NCBI RefSeq assembly: GCF_022605725.1
Contig: NC_065546.1
Location: 25,044,227-25,108,226, forward strand
Direction of reading: 5' to 3'
Length of the DNA stretch: 64,000 nt
Source of the DNA: Anthonomus grandis grandis
Lineage: Eukaryota > Arthropoda > Insecta > Coleoptera > Curculionidae
Both the position numbers and the translations under genes were made by a program. The notes under the pieces are model-generated. The model ran no database searches. It was given only the letters and a program-made list of their open reading frames with translations, and was not told the DNA's origin. The stretch's first letter is position 1; every line of letters starts with the position of its first letter. Positions 51,701-64,000 of this stretch are shown in pieces.

Positions 51701-51889
51701 TTGTATAACCTAAATATTAATTTTAAAATAAATTTGAATAATAGATGACCGTAATTGAGTGAGATAAGACTATTTTTTTTAAACGCAATACATCAAAATA
51801 TTTTTAAAAATCATTTAGGGTTAATCAAATTATATCTAAAAATTAAATCGGAACAATCGTTAACGCTATTATTTATTACATTTTCTTAA
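45756..51889 (+). repeat. Higher-order block R, copy 4, full length
   Basis: Units start at 45756 (437), 46193 (440), 46633 (361), 46994 (480), 47474 (390), 47864 (472), 48336 (482), 48818 (472), 49290 (472), 49762 (389), 50151 (483), 50634 (472), 51106 (394) and 51500 (390). Like R1 it keeps the two units deleted in R2 and R3. It shares TTAAATAGG (about 45988) with R2, not R1. Unit 50151 carries sequence of the 49290 type in its middle. After 51889 it enters T sequence rather than the connecting S units seen after R1 to R3. Confidence 0.9.
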
Positions 51890-54800
51890 CTCTGGTTGTG
51901 TTCAAACCGTAAAAAACATCATTTGGCTATCTTGTATATGCGAAATAGTAAATTTAAATTATATTCGAATAATAGATTACAGTAATAGAGTGAGATATAA
52001 TAATTTTTTTAAAAAACAATTCATAAGAAAAATTTTTAAAATAATTTACAGTACATTAAATGAACTTCAAAAATTAAATTGGAATTAAATCGGACAATGC
52101 TGTAATGATAAATTGTTTTATTTTCTTAACCCTGGTTATGTCCAAAACTTAAAAAATATCATTTGGGTCATCTCGTATAACTTAAATATTAATTTTAAAA
52201 TAAATTTGACTAATAGATAACCGTAATTGAGTGAGATATGACTATTTTTTTTAAACAAAGTACATCAAAATATTTTTAAAAATCATTTAGGCTTAATCAA
52301 ATTATATCTAAAAATTAAATAGGAACAATCGTTAACGCTATTAGTTATTACATTTTCTTAACTCTGGTAGTGTTCAAACCATAAAAAACATCATTTGGCT
52401 ATCTTGTATGTGCCAAATAGTAAATTTAAATTATATTCGAATAAAAGATAACAGTAATGGAGTGAGATTTAATTATTTTTTTAAAAATGCTATAATGATT
52501 AATTGTTCTATTTTCTGAACCCTTGTTATGTCCAAAACTTAAAAACGATCATTTGGGTGATCTTGTATACCCTAAATATTCATATTAAAATAAATTTGAA
52601 TAATAGATAACCGTAATTGTGTGAGATATCACTACTTTTTTAAACACAATACATCAAAATATTTTTAAAAATCATTTAGGGTTAATCAAATTATATCTAA
52701 AAATTGAATTAAAGTTAAATCGAAACAATTGCCAGCGCTATTAGTTATTACATTTTCTTAACTCTGGTAGTGTTCAAACCATAAAAAACATCATTTGGCT
52801 ATCTTGTATATGCGAAATAGTAAATTTAAATTATATTCGAATAACAGATAACAGTAATAGAGTAAGATATAAATATTTTTTTAAAAAACAATTCATAAGA
52901 AACATTTTAAAAATAATTTACAGTACATTAAATGAACTTCAAAAATTAAATTGGAATCAAATCGGACAATGCTGTAATGATAAATTGCTCTATTTTCTTA
53001 ACCCTGGTTATGTCCAAAACTTAAAAAAGATCATTTGGGTCATCTTGTATAACTTAAATATTAATTTTAAAATAAATTTGAATAATAGATAACCGTAATT
53101 GAGTGAGATACGACTTTTTTTTTAAATATAATACATCAAAATATTTTTAAAAATCATTTAAGGTTAATCAAATTATATCTAAAAATTAAATAGGTACAAT
53201 CGTTAACGCTATTAGTAATTACATTTTCTTAACTCTGGTTGTGTTCAAACCGTAAAAAACATCATTTGGCTATCTTGTATATGCGAAATAGTAAATTTAA
53301 ATTATATTCGAATAATAGATAACAGTAATGGAGTGAGCTTTAATTATTTTTTTAAAAATGCTATAATGATAAATTGTTCTATTTTCTTAACCCTGGTTAT
53401 GTCCAAAACCTAAAAAAGATCATTTGGTTCATCTTGTATAACTTAAATATTAATTTTAAAATAAATTTGAATAATAGATAACCGTAATTGAGTGAGATAT
53501 GACTATTTTTTTTAAACACAATACATCAAAATATTTTTAAAAATCATTTAACGTTAATCAAATTATATCTAAAAATTAAATAGGAACAATCGTTAACGCT
53601 ATTAGTTATTACATTTTCTTAACTCTGGTTGTGTTTAAACCATAAAAAATATTATTTGGCTATCTTGTATATGCGAAATAGTAAATTTAAATTATATTCG
53701 AATAAAAGATAACAGTAATAGAGTAAGATATAATTATTTTTTTAAAAAACAATTCATAAGAAAAATTTTAAAAATAATTTATAGTACATCAAATGAACTT
53801 TAAAAATGAAACTGAAGTCAAATCGGACAATGCTATAATGATTAATTGTTCTATTTTCTTAACCCTTGTTATGTCCAAAACTTAAAAACGATTATTTGGG
53901 TCATCTTGTATAACCTAAATATTAATTTTAAAATAAATTTGAATAATAGATAACCGTAATTGAGTGAGATATGACTATTTTTTTTATTTTATTTATTATT
54001 AATTTATTTTTTATTTTATTAATTTTAAAATAAATTTGAATAATAGATAACCGTAATTGAGTGAGATATGACTATTTTTTTTAAACACAATACATCAAAA
54101 TATTTTTAAAAATCATTTAACGTTAATCAAATTATATCTAAAAATTAAATAGGAACAATCGTTAACGCTATTAGTTTATTACATTTTCTTAACTCTGGTT
54201 GTGTTCAAACCATAAAAAACATTATTTGGCTATCTTGTATATGCGAAATAGTAAATTTAAATTTTATTCGAATAAAAGATAACAGTAATAGAGTAAGATA
54301 TAATTATTTTTTTAAAAAACAATTCATAAGAAAAATTTTAAAAATAATTTATAGTACATTAAATGATCTTCAAAAATTAAATTTGAGTCAAATCGGACAA
54401 TGCTATAATGATTAATTGTTCTATTTTCTTAACCCTTGTTATGTCCAAAACTTAAAAAGGATCATTTGGGTCATCTTGTATAACCTAAATATTCATTTTA
54501 AAATAAATTTGAATAATAGATAACCGTAATTGAGTGAGATATGACTATTTATTTTAAACACAATACATCAAAATATTTTTAAAAATTATTTAGAATTAAT
54601 CAAATTATACCTAAAAATTAAATAGGAACAATCGTTAACGCTATTAGTTATTACATTTTCTTAACTCTGGTTTTGTTCAAACTGTAAAAAACATCATTTG
54701 GCTATCTTGTATATGCGAAATAGTAAATTTAAATTATATTCGAATAATAGATAACAGTAATGGAGTGAGATTTAATTATTTTTTTAAAAATGCTATAATG

Positions 54801-56386
54801 ATTAATTGTTCTATTTTCTTAACCCTTGTTATGTCCAAAACTTAAAAACGATCATTTGGGTCATCTTGTATAACCTAAATATTAATTTTAAAATAAATTT
54901 GAATAATAGATAACCGTAATTGAGTGAGATATGACTATTTATTTTAAACACAATACATCAAAATATTTTTAAAAATTATTTAGGGTTAAACAAATTATAT
55001 CTAAAAATTAAATCGCAACAATCGTTACCGCTATTAGTTATTACATTTTCTTAACTCTGGTTGTGTTCAAACCGTAAAAAACATCATTTGGCTATCTTGT
55101 ATATGCGAAATAGTAAATTTAAATTATATTCGAATAATAGATAACAGTAATAGAATGAGATATAATTATTTTTTTAAAAAACAATTCATAAGAAAAATTT
55201 TAAAAATAATTTACAGTACATTAAATGAACTTCAAAAATTAAATTGGAGTCAAATCGGACAATGGTATAATGATAAATTGTTCTATTTTCTTAACCCTGG
55301 TTATGTCCAAAACTTAAAAAAGATCATTTGGGTCATCTTGTATAACTTAAATATTAATATTAAAATAAATTTGAATAATAGATAACCGTAATTGAGTGAG
55401 ATACGACTTTTTTTTTAAACATAATACATCAAAATATTTTTAAAAATCATTTAAGGTTAATCAAATTATATCTAAAAATTAAATAGGAACAATCGTTAAC
55501 GCTATTAGTTATTACATTTTCTTAACTCTGGTTGTGTTCAAACCATAAAAAACATCATTTGGCTATCTTGTATATGCGAAATAGTAAATTTAAATTATAT
55601 TCGAATAATAGATAACAGTAATAGAGTGAGATATCGTTATTTTTTTAAAAAACAATTCATAAGAAAAATTTTAAAAATAATTTACAGTACATTAAATGAA
55701 CTTCAAAAATTAAATTGGAAGCAAATCGGACAATGCTGTAATGATAAATTGTTCTATTTTCTTAACCCTGGTTATGTCCAAAACTTAAAAAAGATCATTT
55801 GGGTCATCTTGTATAACTTAAATATTAATTTTAAAATAAATTTGAATAATAGATAACCGTAATTGAGTGAGATACGACTTTTTTTTTAAACATAATACAT
55901 CAAAATATTTTTAAAAATCATTTAAGGTTAATCAAATTATATCTAAAAATTTAATAGGAACAATCGTTAACGCTATTAGTAATTACATTTTCTTAACTCT
56001 GGTTGTGTTCAAACCGTAAAAAACATCATTTGGCTATCTTGTATATGCGAAATACTAAATTTAAATTATATTCGAATAATAGATAACAGTAATGGAGTGA
56101 GATTTAATTATTTTTTTAAAAATGCTATAATGATTAATTGTTCTATTTTCTTAACCCTTGTTATGTCCAAAACTTAAAAACGATCATTTGGGTCATCTTG
56201 TATAACCTAAATATTAATTTTAAAATAAATTTGAATAATAGATAACCGTAATTGAGTGAGATATGACTATTTTTTTTAAACACAATACCTCAAAATATTT
56301 TTAAAAATCATTTAGGGTTAATCAAATTATATCTAAAAATTAAATCGGAACAATCGTTAACGCTATTAGTTATTACATTTTCTTAA
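51890..56386 (+). repeat. Higher-order block T, copy 3 (partial)
   Basis: Units start at 51890, 52362, 52762, 53233, 53623, 54193, 54665, 55055, 55526 and 55997, each 27153 bp after partners at 24737-28844. It is less identical than T1 and T2 are to each other: AAAAAATATTATTTGG near 53645, ATTAATATTAAAATAAA near 55355, AACAATTCAT where T1 and T2 have AACAATACAT (about 55652), and a cluster of changes at 54913-54965. This suggests it separated from T1/T2 before the T1/T2 tandem duplication. Confidence 0.88.
53922..54082 (+). repeat. 97-bp insertion, copy in T3
   Basis: Same duplication and linker in unit 53623 (570 bp), offset by 33301 bp from the first copy. It marks 51890-56386 as a third, partial T block. 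Confidence 0.88.
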
Positions 56387-56858
56387 CTCTGGTTGTGTTC
56401 AAACCGTAAAAAACATCATTTGGCTATCTTGTATATGCGAAATAGTAAATTTAAATTATATTCGAATAATAGATAACAGTAATAGAATGAGATATAATTA
56501 TTTTTTTAAAAAACAATTCATAAGAAATATTTTAAAAATAATTTACAGTACATTAAATGAACTTCAAAAATTAAATTGGAATCAAATCGGACAATGCTGT
56601 AATGATTAATTGTTCTATTTTCTTAACCCTTGTTATGTCCAAAACTTAAAAAAGATCATTTGGGTCATCTTGTATAACCTAAATATTAATTTTAAAATAA
56701 ATTTGAATAATCGATAACCGTAATTGAGTGAGATATGACTATTTTTTTTAAACACAATACCTCAAAATATTTTTAAAAATCATTTAGGGTTAATCAAATT
56801 ATATCTAAAAATTAAATCGGAACAATCGTTAACGCTATTAGTTATTACATTTTCTTAA
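56387..56858 (+). repeat. Extra L unit between T3 and R5
   Basis: A full 472-bp L unit stands here where T2 passes directly into R1 at 29234. It has AATAGAATGAGATATAATT as in the T units at 21754, 27902 and 55055, but also AAGAAATATTTTAAAA, AATCGATAACCG and the CAATACCTC form. It is probably the product of an extra in-register exchange. Confidence 0.8.
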
Positions 56859-59800
56859 CTCTGGTTGTGTTCAAACCGTAAAAAACATCATTTAAATTAT
56901 ATTCGAATAATAGATAACAGTAATAGAGTGAGATATAGTTATTTTTTTAAAAAACAATTCATAAGAAAAATTTTAAAAATAATTTACAGTACATTAAATG
57001 AACTTCAAAAATTAAATTGGAATCAAATCGGACAATGCTGTAATGATAAATTGTTCTATTTTCTTAACTCTGGTTATGTCCAAAACTTAAAAAGGATCAT
57101 TTGGGTTATCTTGTATAACCTAAATATTCATTTTAAAATAAATTTGAATAATAGATAACCGTAATTGAGTGAGATATGACTATTTATTTTAAACACAATA
57201 CATCAAAATATTTTTAAAAATCATTTAGAATTAATCAAATTATACCTAAAAATTAAATAGGAACAATCGTTAACGCTGTTATTACATTTTCTTAACTCTG
57301 GTTGTGTTCAAACCGTAAAAAACATCATTTAAATTATATTCGAATAATAGATAACAGTAATAGAGTGAGATATAGTTATTTTTTTAAAAAACAATTCATA
57401 AGAAAAATTTTAAAAATAATTTACAGTACATTAAATGAACTTCAAAAATTAAATTGGAATCAAATCGGACAATGCTGTAATGATAAATTGTTCTATTTTC
57501 TTAACACTGGTTATGTCCAAAACTTAAAAAAGATCATTTGGGTCATCTTGTATAACTTAAATATTAATTTTAAAATAAATTTGAATAATAGATAACCGTA
57601 ATTGAGTGAGATACGACTTTTTTTTTAAACATAATACATCAAAATATTTTTAAAAATCATTTAAGGTTAATCAAATTATATCTAAAAATTAAATAGGAAC
57701 AATCGTTAACGCTATTAGTTATTACATTTTCTTAACTCTGGTTGTGTTCAAACCGTAAAAAACATCATTTGGCGATCTTGTATATGCGAAATAGTAAATC
57801 TTAATTATATTCGAATAATAGATAACAGTAATGGAGTGAGATTTAATTATTTTTTTAAAAATGCTATAATAATTAATTGTTCTATTTTCTTAACCCTTGT
57901 TATGTCCAAAACTATCCTAAATATTAATTTTAAAATAAATTTGAATAATAGATAACCGTAATTGAGTAAGATATGACTATTTTTTTTAAACACAATACAT
58001 CAAAATATTTTTAAAAATCATTTAGGGTTAAACAAATTATATCTAAAAATTAAATCGGAACAATCGTTACCGCTATTAGTTATTACATTTTCTTAACTCT
58101 GGTTGTGTTTAAACCATAAAAAACATTATTTGGCTATCTTGTATATGCGAAATAGTAAATTTAAATTATATTCGAATAAAAGATAACAGTAATAGAGTAA
58201 GATATAATTATTTTTTTAAAAAACAATTCATAAGAAAAATTTTAAAAATAATTTACAGTACATTAAATGATCTTCAAAAATTAAATTGGAGTCAAATCGG
58301 ACAATTTTATTAATTGTTAATTATTAATTGTTCTATTTTCTTAACCCTTGTTATGTCCAAAACTTAAAAAGGATCATTTGGGTCATCTTGTATAACCTAA
58401 ATATTAATTTTAAAATAAATTTCAATAATAGATAACTGTAATTGAGTGAGATATGACTATTTTTCTTAAACACAATACATCAAAATATTTTTAAAAATCA
58501 TTTAGGGTTAAACAAATTAGATCTAAAAATTAAATCGGAACAATCGTTACCGCTATTAGTTATTACATTTTCTTAACTCTGGTTGTGTTCAAACCGTAAA
58601 AAACATCATTTGGCTATCTTGTATATGCGAAATAGTAAATTTAAATTATATTCGAATAATAGATAACAGTAATGGAGTGAGATTTAATTATTTTTTTAAA
58701 AATGCTATAATGATTAATTGTTCTATTTTCTTAACCCTTGTTATGTCCAAAACTTAAAAACGATCATTTGGGTCATCTTGTATAACCTAAATATTAATTT
58801 TAAAATAAATTTGAATAATAGATAACCCTAATTGAGTGAGATATGACAATTTTTTTTAAACACAATACCTCAAAATATTTTTAAAAATCATTAAGGGTTA
58901 AACAAATTATATCCAAAAATTAAATCGGAACAATCGTTACCGCTATTAGTTATTACATTTTCTTAACTCTGGTTGTGTTCAAACCATAAAAAACATCATT
59001 TGGCTATCTTGTATATGCGAAATAGTAAATTTAAATTATATTCGAATAATAGATAACAGTAATAGAGTGAGATATAATTATTTTTTTAAAAAACAATTCA
59101 TAAAAAAAATTTTAAAAATAATTTACAGTACATTAAATGAACTTCAAAAATTAAATTGGAGTCAAATCGGACAATGCTATAATGATTAATTGTTCTATTT
59201 TCTTAACCCTGGTTATGTCCAAAACTTAAAAAAGATCATTTGGGTCATCTTGAATAACTTAAATATTAATTTTAAAATAAATTTGAATAATAGATAACCG
59301 TAATTGAGTGAGATATCACAATTTTTTTTAAACACAATACATCAAAATATTTTTAAAAATCATTTAGGGTTAATCAAATTATATCTAAAAATTAAATCGG
59401 AACAATCGTTAACGCTATTAGTTATTACATTTTCTTAACTCTGGTAGTGTTCAAAACATAAAAAACATCATTTGGCTATCTTGTATATGCGAAATAGTAA
59501 ATTTAAATTATATTCGAATAAAAGATAACAGTAATAGAGTAAGATATAATTATTTTTTTAAAAAACAATTCATAAGAAAAATTTTAAAAATAATTTACAG
59601 TACATTAAATGATCTTCAAAAATTAAATTGGAGTCAAATCGGACAATGCTATAATGATTAATTGTTCTATTTTCTTAACCCTTGTTATGTCCAAAACTTA
59701 AAAAGGATCATTTGGGTCATCTTGTATAACCTAAATATTCATTTTAAAATAAATTAGAATAATAGATAACCGTAATTGAGTGAGATATGACTATTTATTT

Positions 59801-61255
59801 TAAACACAATACATCAAAATATTTTTAAAAATCATTTAGAATTAATCAAATTATACCTAAAAATTAAATAGGAACAATCGTTAACGCTATTAGTTATTAC
59901 ATTTTCTTAACTCTGGTTGTGTTCAAGCCGTAAAAAACATCATTTGGCTATCTTGTATATGCGAAATAGTAAATTTAAATTATATTCGAATAATAGATAA
60001 CAGTAATGGAGTGAGATTTAATTATTTTTTTAAAAATGCTATAATGATTAATTGTTCTATTTTCTTAACCCTTGTTATGTCCAAAACTTAAAAACGATCA
60101 TTTGGGTCATCTTGTATAACCTAAATATTAATTTTAAAATAAATTTGAATAATAGATAACCGTAATTGAGTGAGATAGGACTTTTTTTTTAAACATAATA
60201 CATCAAAATATTTTTAAAAATCATTTAAGGTTAATCAAATTATATCTAAAAATTAAATAGGAACAATCGTTAACGCTATTAGTTAATACATTTTCTTAAC
60301 TCTGGTTGTGTTCAAACCATAAAAAACATTATTTGGCTATCTTGTATATGCGAAATAGTAAATTTAAATTATATTCGAATAAAAGATAAAAGTAATAGAG
60401 TGAGATATAAATATTTTTTTAAAAAACAATTCATAAGAAACATTTTAAAAATAATTTACAGTACATTAAATGAACTTCAAAAATTAAATTGCAGTCAAAT
60501 CGGACAATGCTATAATGATTAATTGTTCTATTTTCTTAACTCTGGTTATGTCCAAAACTTAAAAAAGGATCATTTGGGTCATCTTGTATAACCTAAATAT
60601 TAATTTTAAAATAAATTTTAATAATAGATAACTGTAATTGACTAAAATATGACTATTTTTTTAAAATACGAAAAATAAAACTATTTTTTTAAATCATTTA
60701 GGGTTATTTAAATGATATCTAAAAATTGAATTAAAATTAAATTGCAGCAATCGCCAACGCTATTAGTTATTATATTTTCTTAACTCTGGTTGTATTCAAA
60801 CCGTAAAAAACATCATTTGGATATCTTGTATATGCGAAATAGTAAATTTAAATTATATTCCAATAATAGATAACAGTAATGGAGTGAGATTTAATTATTT
60901 TTTTAAAAAACAATTCATAAGAAAAATTTTAAAAATAATTTACAGTACATTAAATGATCTTCAAAAATTAAATTGGAGTCAAATCGGACAATGCTATAAT
61001 ACTTAATTGTTCTATTTTCTTAACCCTTGTTATGTCCAAAACTTAAAAAGGATCATTTGGGTCATCTTGTATAACCTAAATATTCATTTTAAAATAAATT
61101 TGAATAATAGATAACCGTAATTGAGTGAGATATGACTACTTATTTTAAACACAATACATCAAAATATTTTTAAAAATCATTTAGGGTTAATCAAATTATA
61201 TCTAAAAATTAAATCAGAACAATCGTTAACGCTATTAGTTATTACATTTTCTTAA
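56859..61255 (+). repeat. Higher-order block R, copy 5, with a 954-bp internal deletion
   Basis: Units start at 56859 (437), 57296 (440), 57736 (361), 58097 (480), 58577 (390), 58967 (472), 59439 (472), 59911 (389), 60300 (484) and 60784 (472). Unit 59439 joins the front of the 48336 type (CTCTGGTAGTG) to the end of the 49290 type (GAGTAAGATATAATTATT, GATCTTC), so two L units totalling 954 bp are missing. Unlike R1 to R4 it then continues into the complete Q block. The change from R to Q marks lies between 61085 and 61275. Confidence 0.9.
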
Positions 61256-64000
61256 CTCTGGTAGTGTTCAAACCATAAAAAACATCATTTGGCTATCTTG
61301 TATATGCCAAATAGTAAATTTAAATTATATTCGAATAAAAGATAACAGTAATGGAGTGAGATTTAATTATTTTTTTAAAAATGCTCTAATGATTAATTGT
61401 TCTATTTTCTGAACCCTTGTTATGTCCAAAACTTAAAAACGATCATTTGGGTAATCTTGTATACCCCAAATATTCATATTAAAATAAATTTGAATAATAG
61501 ATAACCGTAATTGTGTGAGATATCACTACTTTTTTAAACACAATACATCAAAATATTTTTAAAAATCATTTAGGGTTAATCAAATTATATCTAAAAATTG
61601 AATTAAAGTTAAATCGAAACAATTGCCAGCGCTATTAGCTATTACATTTTCTTAACTCTGGTAGTGTTCAAACCATAAAAAACATCATTTGGCTATCTTG
61701 TATATGCCAAATAGTAAATTTAAATTATATTCGAATAAAAGATAACAGTAATGGAGTGAGATTTAATTATTTTTTTAAAAATGCTATAATGATTAATTGT
61801 TCTATTTTTTGAACCCTTGTTATGTCCAAAACTTAAAAACGATCATTTGGGTCATCTTGTATAACCTAAATATTAATTTTAAAATAAATTTGAATAATAG
61901 ATGACCGTAATTGAGTGAGATAAGACTATTTTTTTTAAACACAATACATCAAAATATTTTTAAAAATCATTTAGAATTAATCAAATTATATCTAAAAATT
62001 AAATCGGAACAATCATTAACGCTATTAGTTATTACATTTTCTTAACTCTGGTTGTATTCAAACCGTATAAAACATCATTTGGATATCTTGTATATGCGAA
62101 ATAGTAAATTTAAATTATATTCGAATAATAGATAACAGTAATGGAGTGAGATTTAATTATTTTTTTAAAAAACAATTCATAAGAAAAATTTTAAAAATAA
62201 TTTACAGTACATTAAATGAACTTCAAAAATTAAATTGGAGTCAAATCGGACAATGCTATAATGATTAATTGTTCTATTTTCTTAACCCTGGTTATGTCGA
62301 AAACTAAAAAAGATCATTTGGGTCATCTTGTATAACCTAAATATTAATTTTAAAATAAATTTGAATAATAGATAACCGTAATTGAGTGAGATATGACTAT
62401 CTTTTTTAAACACAATACATCAAAATATTTTTAAAAATCATTTAGGGTTAATCAAATTATATCTAAAAATTAAATAGGAACAATCGTTAACGCTATTAGT
62501 TATTACATTTTCTTAACTCTGGTAGTGTTCAAACCATAAAAAACATCATTTGGCTATCTTGTATATGCCAAATAGTAAATTTAAATTATATTCGAATAAA
62601 AGATAACAGTAATGGAGTGAGATTTAATTATTTTTTTAAAAATGCTATAATGATTAATTGTTCTATTTTCTGAACCCTTGTTATGTCCAAAACTTAAAAA
62701 CGATCATTTGGGTGATCTTGTATACCCCAAATATTCATATTAAAATAAATTTGAATAATAGATAACCGTAATTGTGTGAGATATCACTACTTTTTTAAAC
62801 ACAATACATCAAAATATTTTTAAAAATCATTTAGGGTTAATCAAATTATATCTAAAAATTGAATTAAAGTTAAATCGAAACAATTGCCAGCGCTATTAGT
62901 TATTACATTTTCTTAACTCTGGTAGTGTTCAAACCATAAAAAACATCATTTGGCTATCTTGTATATGCCAAATAGTAAATTTAAATTATATTCGAATAAA
63001 AGATAACAGTAATGGAGTGAGATTTAATTATTTTTTTAAAAATGCTATAATGATTAATTGTTCTATTTTTTGAACCCTTGTTATGTCCAAAACTTAAAAA
63101 CGATCATTTGGGTCATCTTGTATAACCTAAATATTAATTTTAAAATAAATTTGAATAATAGATGACCGTAATTGAGTGAGATAAGACTATTTTTTTTAAA
63201 CGCAATACATCAAAATATTTTTAAAAATCATTTAGGGTTAATCAAATTATATCTAAAAATTAAATCGGAACAATCGTTAACGCTATTATTTATTACATTT
63301 TCTTAACTCTGGTTGTGTTCAAACCGTAAAAAACATCATTTGGCTATCTTGTATATGCGAAATAGTAAATTTAAATTATATTCGAATAATAGATTACAGT
63401 AATAGAGTGAGATATAATAATTTTTTTAAAAAACAATTCATAAGAAAAATTTTTAAAATAATTTACAGTACATTAAATGAACTTCAAAAATTAAATTGGA
63501 ATTAAATCGGACAATGCTGTAATGATAAATTGTTTTATTTTCTTAACCCTGGTTATGTCCAAAACTTAAAAAATATCATTTGGGTCATCTCGTATAACTT
63601 AAATATTAATTTTAAAATAAATTTGACTAATAGATAACCGTAATTGAGTGAGATATGACTATTTTTTTTAAACAAAGTACATCAAAATATTTTTAAAAAT
63701 CATTTAGGCTTAATCAAATTATATCTAAAAATTAAATAGGAACAATCGTTAACGCTATTAGTTATTACATTTTCTTAACTCTGGTAGTGTTCAAACCATA
63801 AAAAACATCATTTGGCTATCTTGTATGTGCCAAATAGTAAATTTAAATTATATTCGAATAAAAGATAACAGTAATGGAGTGAGATTTAATTATTTTTTTA
63901 AAAATGCTATAATGATTAATTGTTCTATTTTCTGAACCCTTGTTATGTCCAAAACTTAAAAACGATCATTTGGGTGATCTTGTATACCCTAAATATTCAT
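61256..64000 (+). repeat. Higher-order block Q, copy 3, cut by the window end
   Basis: Units start at 61256, 61656, 62046, 62517, 62917, 63307 and 63779, with spacings 400, 390, 471, 400, 390 and 472, the same order as from 9841 and 14887. Private marks agree: CTATTAGCTATTAC before 61656, CCGTATAAAACATC near 62063, and TATGTCGAAAACTAAAAAAG near 62296. It differs at the start (GGCTATCTTG for GGCTATATTG) and near 63925 (TTGTTCTATTTTCTGA for TTGTTTTATTTTCTGA). The array continues beyond the window. Confidence 0.9.

Larger units (their letters stand above)
1..64000 (+). repeat. Satellite DNA array filling the whole window
   Basis: Every part of the window is a copy of one AT-rich tandem unit, always in the same orientation. 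About 146 unit starts can be phased on the block TTCTTAACTCTGG between 89 and 63779. Spacing falls into discrete classes: about 471 (L), 389-390 and 400 (S), and rarer 361, 394, 437, 440, 480-484 and 570 bp. No inversion, transposon, unique spacer or coding region interrupts it. One A half counted by hand has 52 G+C in 240 bases. Such long, homogeneous, hierarchically repeated arrays are typical of centromeric or heterochromatic satellites of eukaryotes; the chromosomal location here is inference. The taxon cannot be read from the sequence. Confidence 0.97.

Noticed and set aside
1..64000. CRISPR-like array of repeats and spacers
   Set aside because: The repeats are 361-570 bp, contiguous, and the whole unit is repeated. 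There are no unique spacers and no cas genes.

Overview
The whole 64 kb window is one head-to-tail satellite DNA array. I found no gene, RNA gene, transposon, CRISPR array or other unique sequence in it. Using the recurring block TTCTTAACTCTGG as a phase marker, I counted about 146 unit starts from position 89 to 63779. All are on the same strand and no interval between them is left unexplained. Base composition is extremely A+T-rich: a hand count of one half-unit gives about 22% G+C. The pattern fits constitutive heterochromatin or centromeric/pericentromeric DNA of a eukaryote nuclear genome. The sequence alone does not identify the organism; an insect or another animal or plant with AT-rich satellites is possible.

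Unit structure. The basic unit (L, about 471 bp) is itself an old head-to-tail dimer of two diverged halves, A (about 240 bp) and B (about 231 bp). A second class (S, about 390 or 400 bp) lacks 82 bp from the end of half A. Other length classes are 437, 440, 361, 394, 480-484 and 570 bp. Each is explained by one or two small deletions or insertions and each recurs at matching places in the larger blocks.

Layout. Positions 1-9368 are the least homogenised part: mostly L units, short-range duplications only, two half-register recombinants (89-806 and 4104-4333), and the first S units at 6693 and 8025. From about 9.5 kb onward the array is made of multi-unit blocks. Block Q (5046 bp) is in tandem at 9541-14586 and 14587-19632, with a 1651-bp four-unit repeat inside. 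Block T (6148 bp) is in tandem at about 16.88-29.18 kb and overlaps the end of Q2. Block R recurs at 29234, 36148, 41811 (partial), 45756 and 56859. A third partial T lies at 51890-56386, and Q restarts at 61256 and runs off the end. The block order suggests an ancestral cycle R-Q-T of 11 kb or more, rearranged by in-register unequal exchange.

The many 60-106 codon open frames are periodic by-products of the repeat. Most start at GTG or TTG and are opened or closed by single-base unit variants. I do not call any of them a gene.
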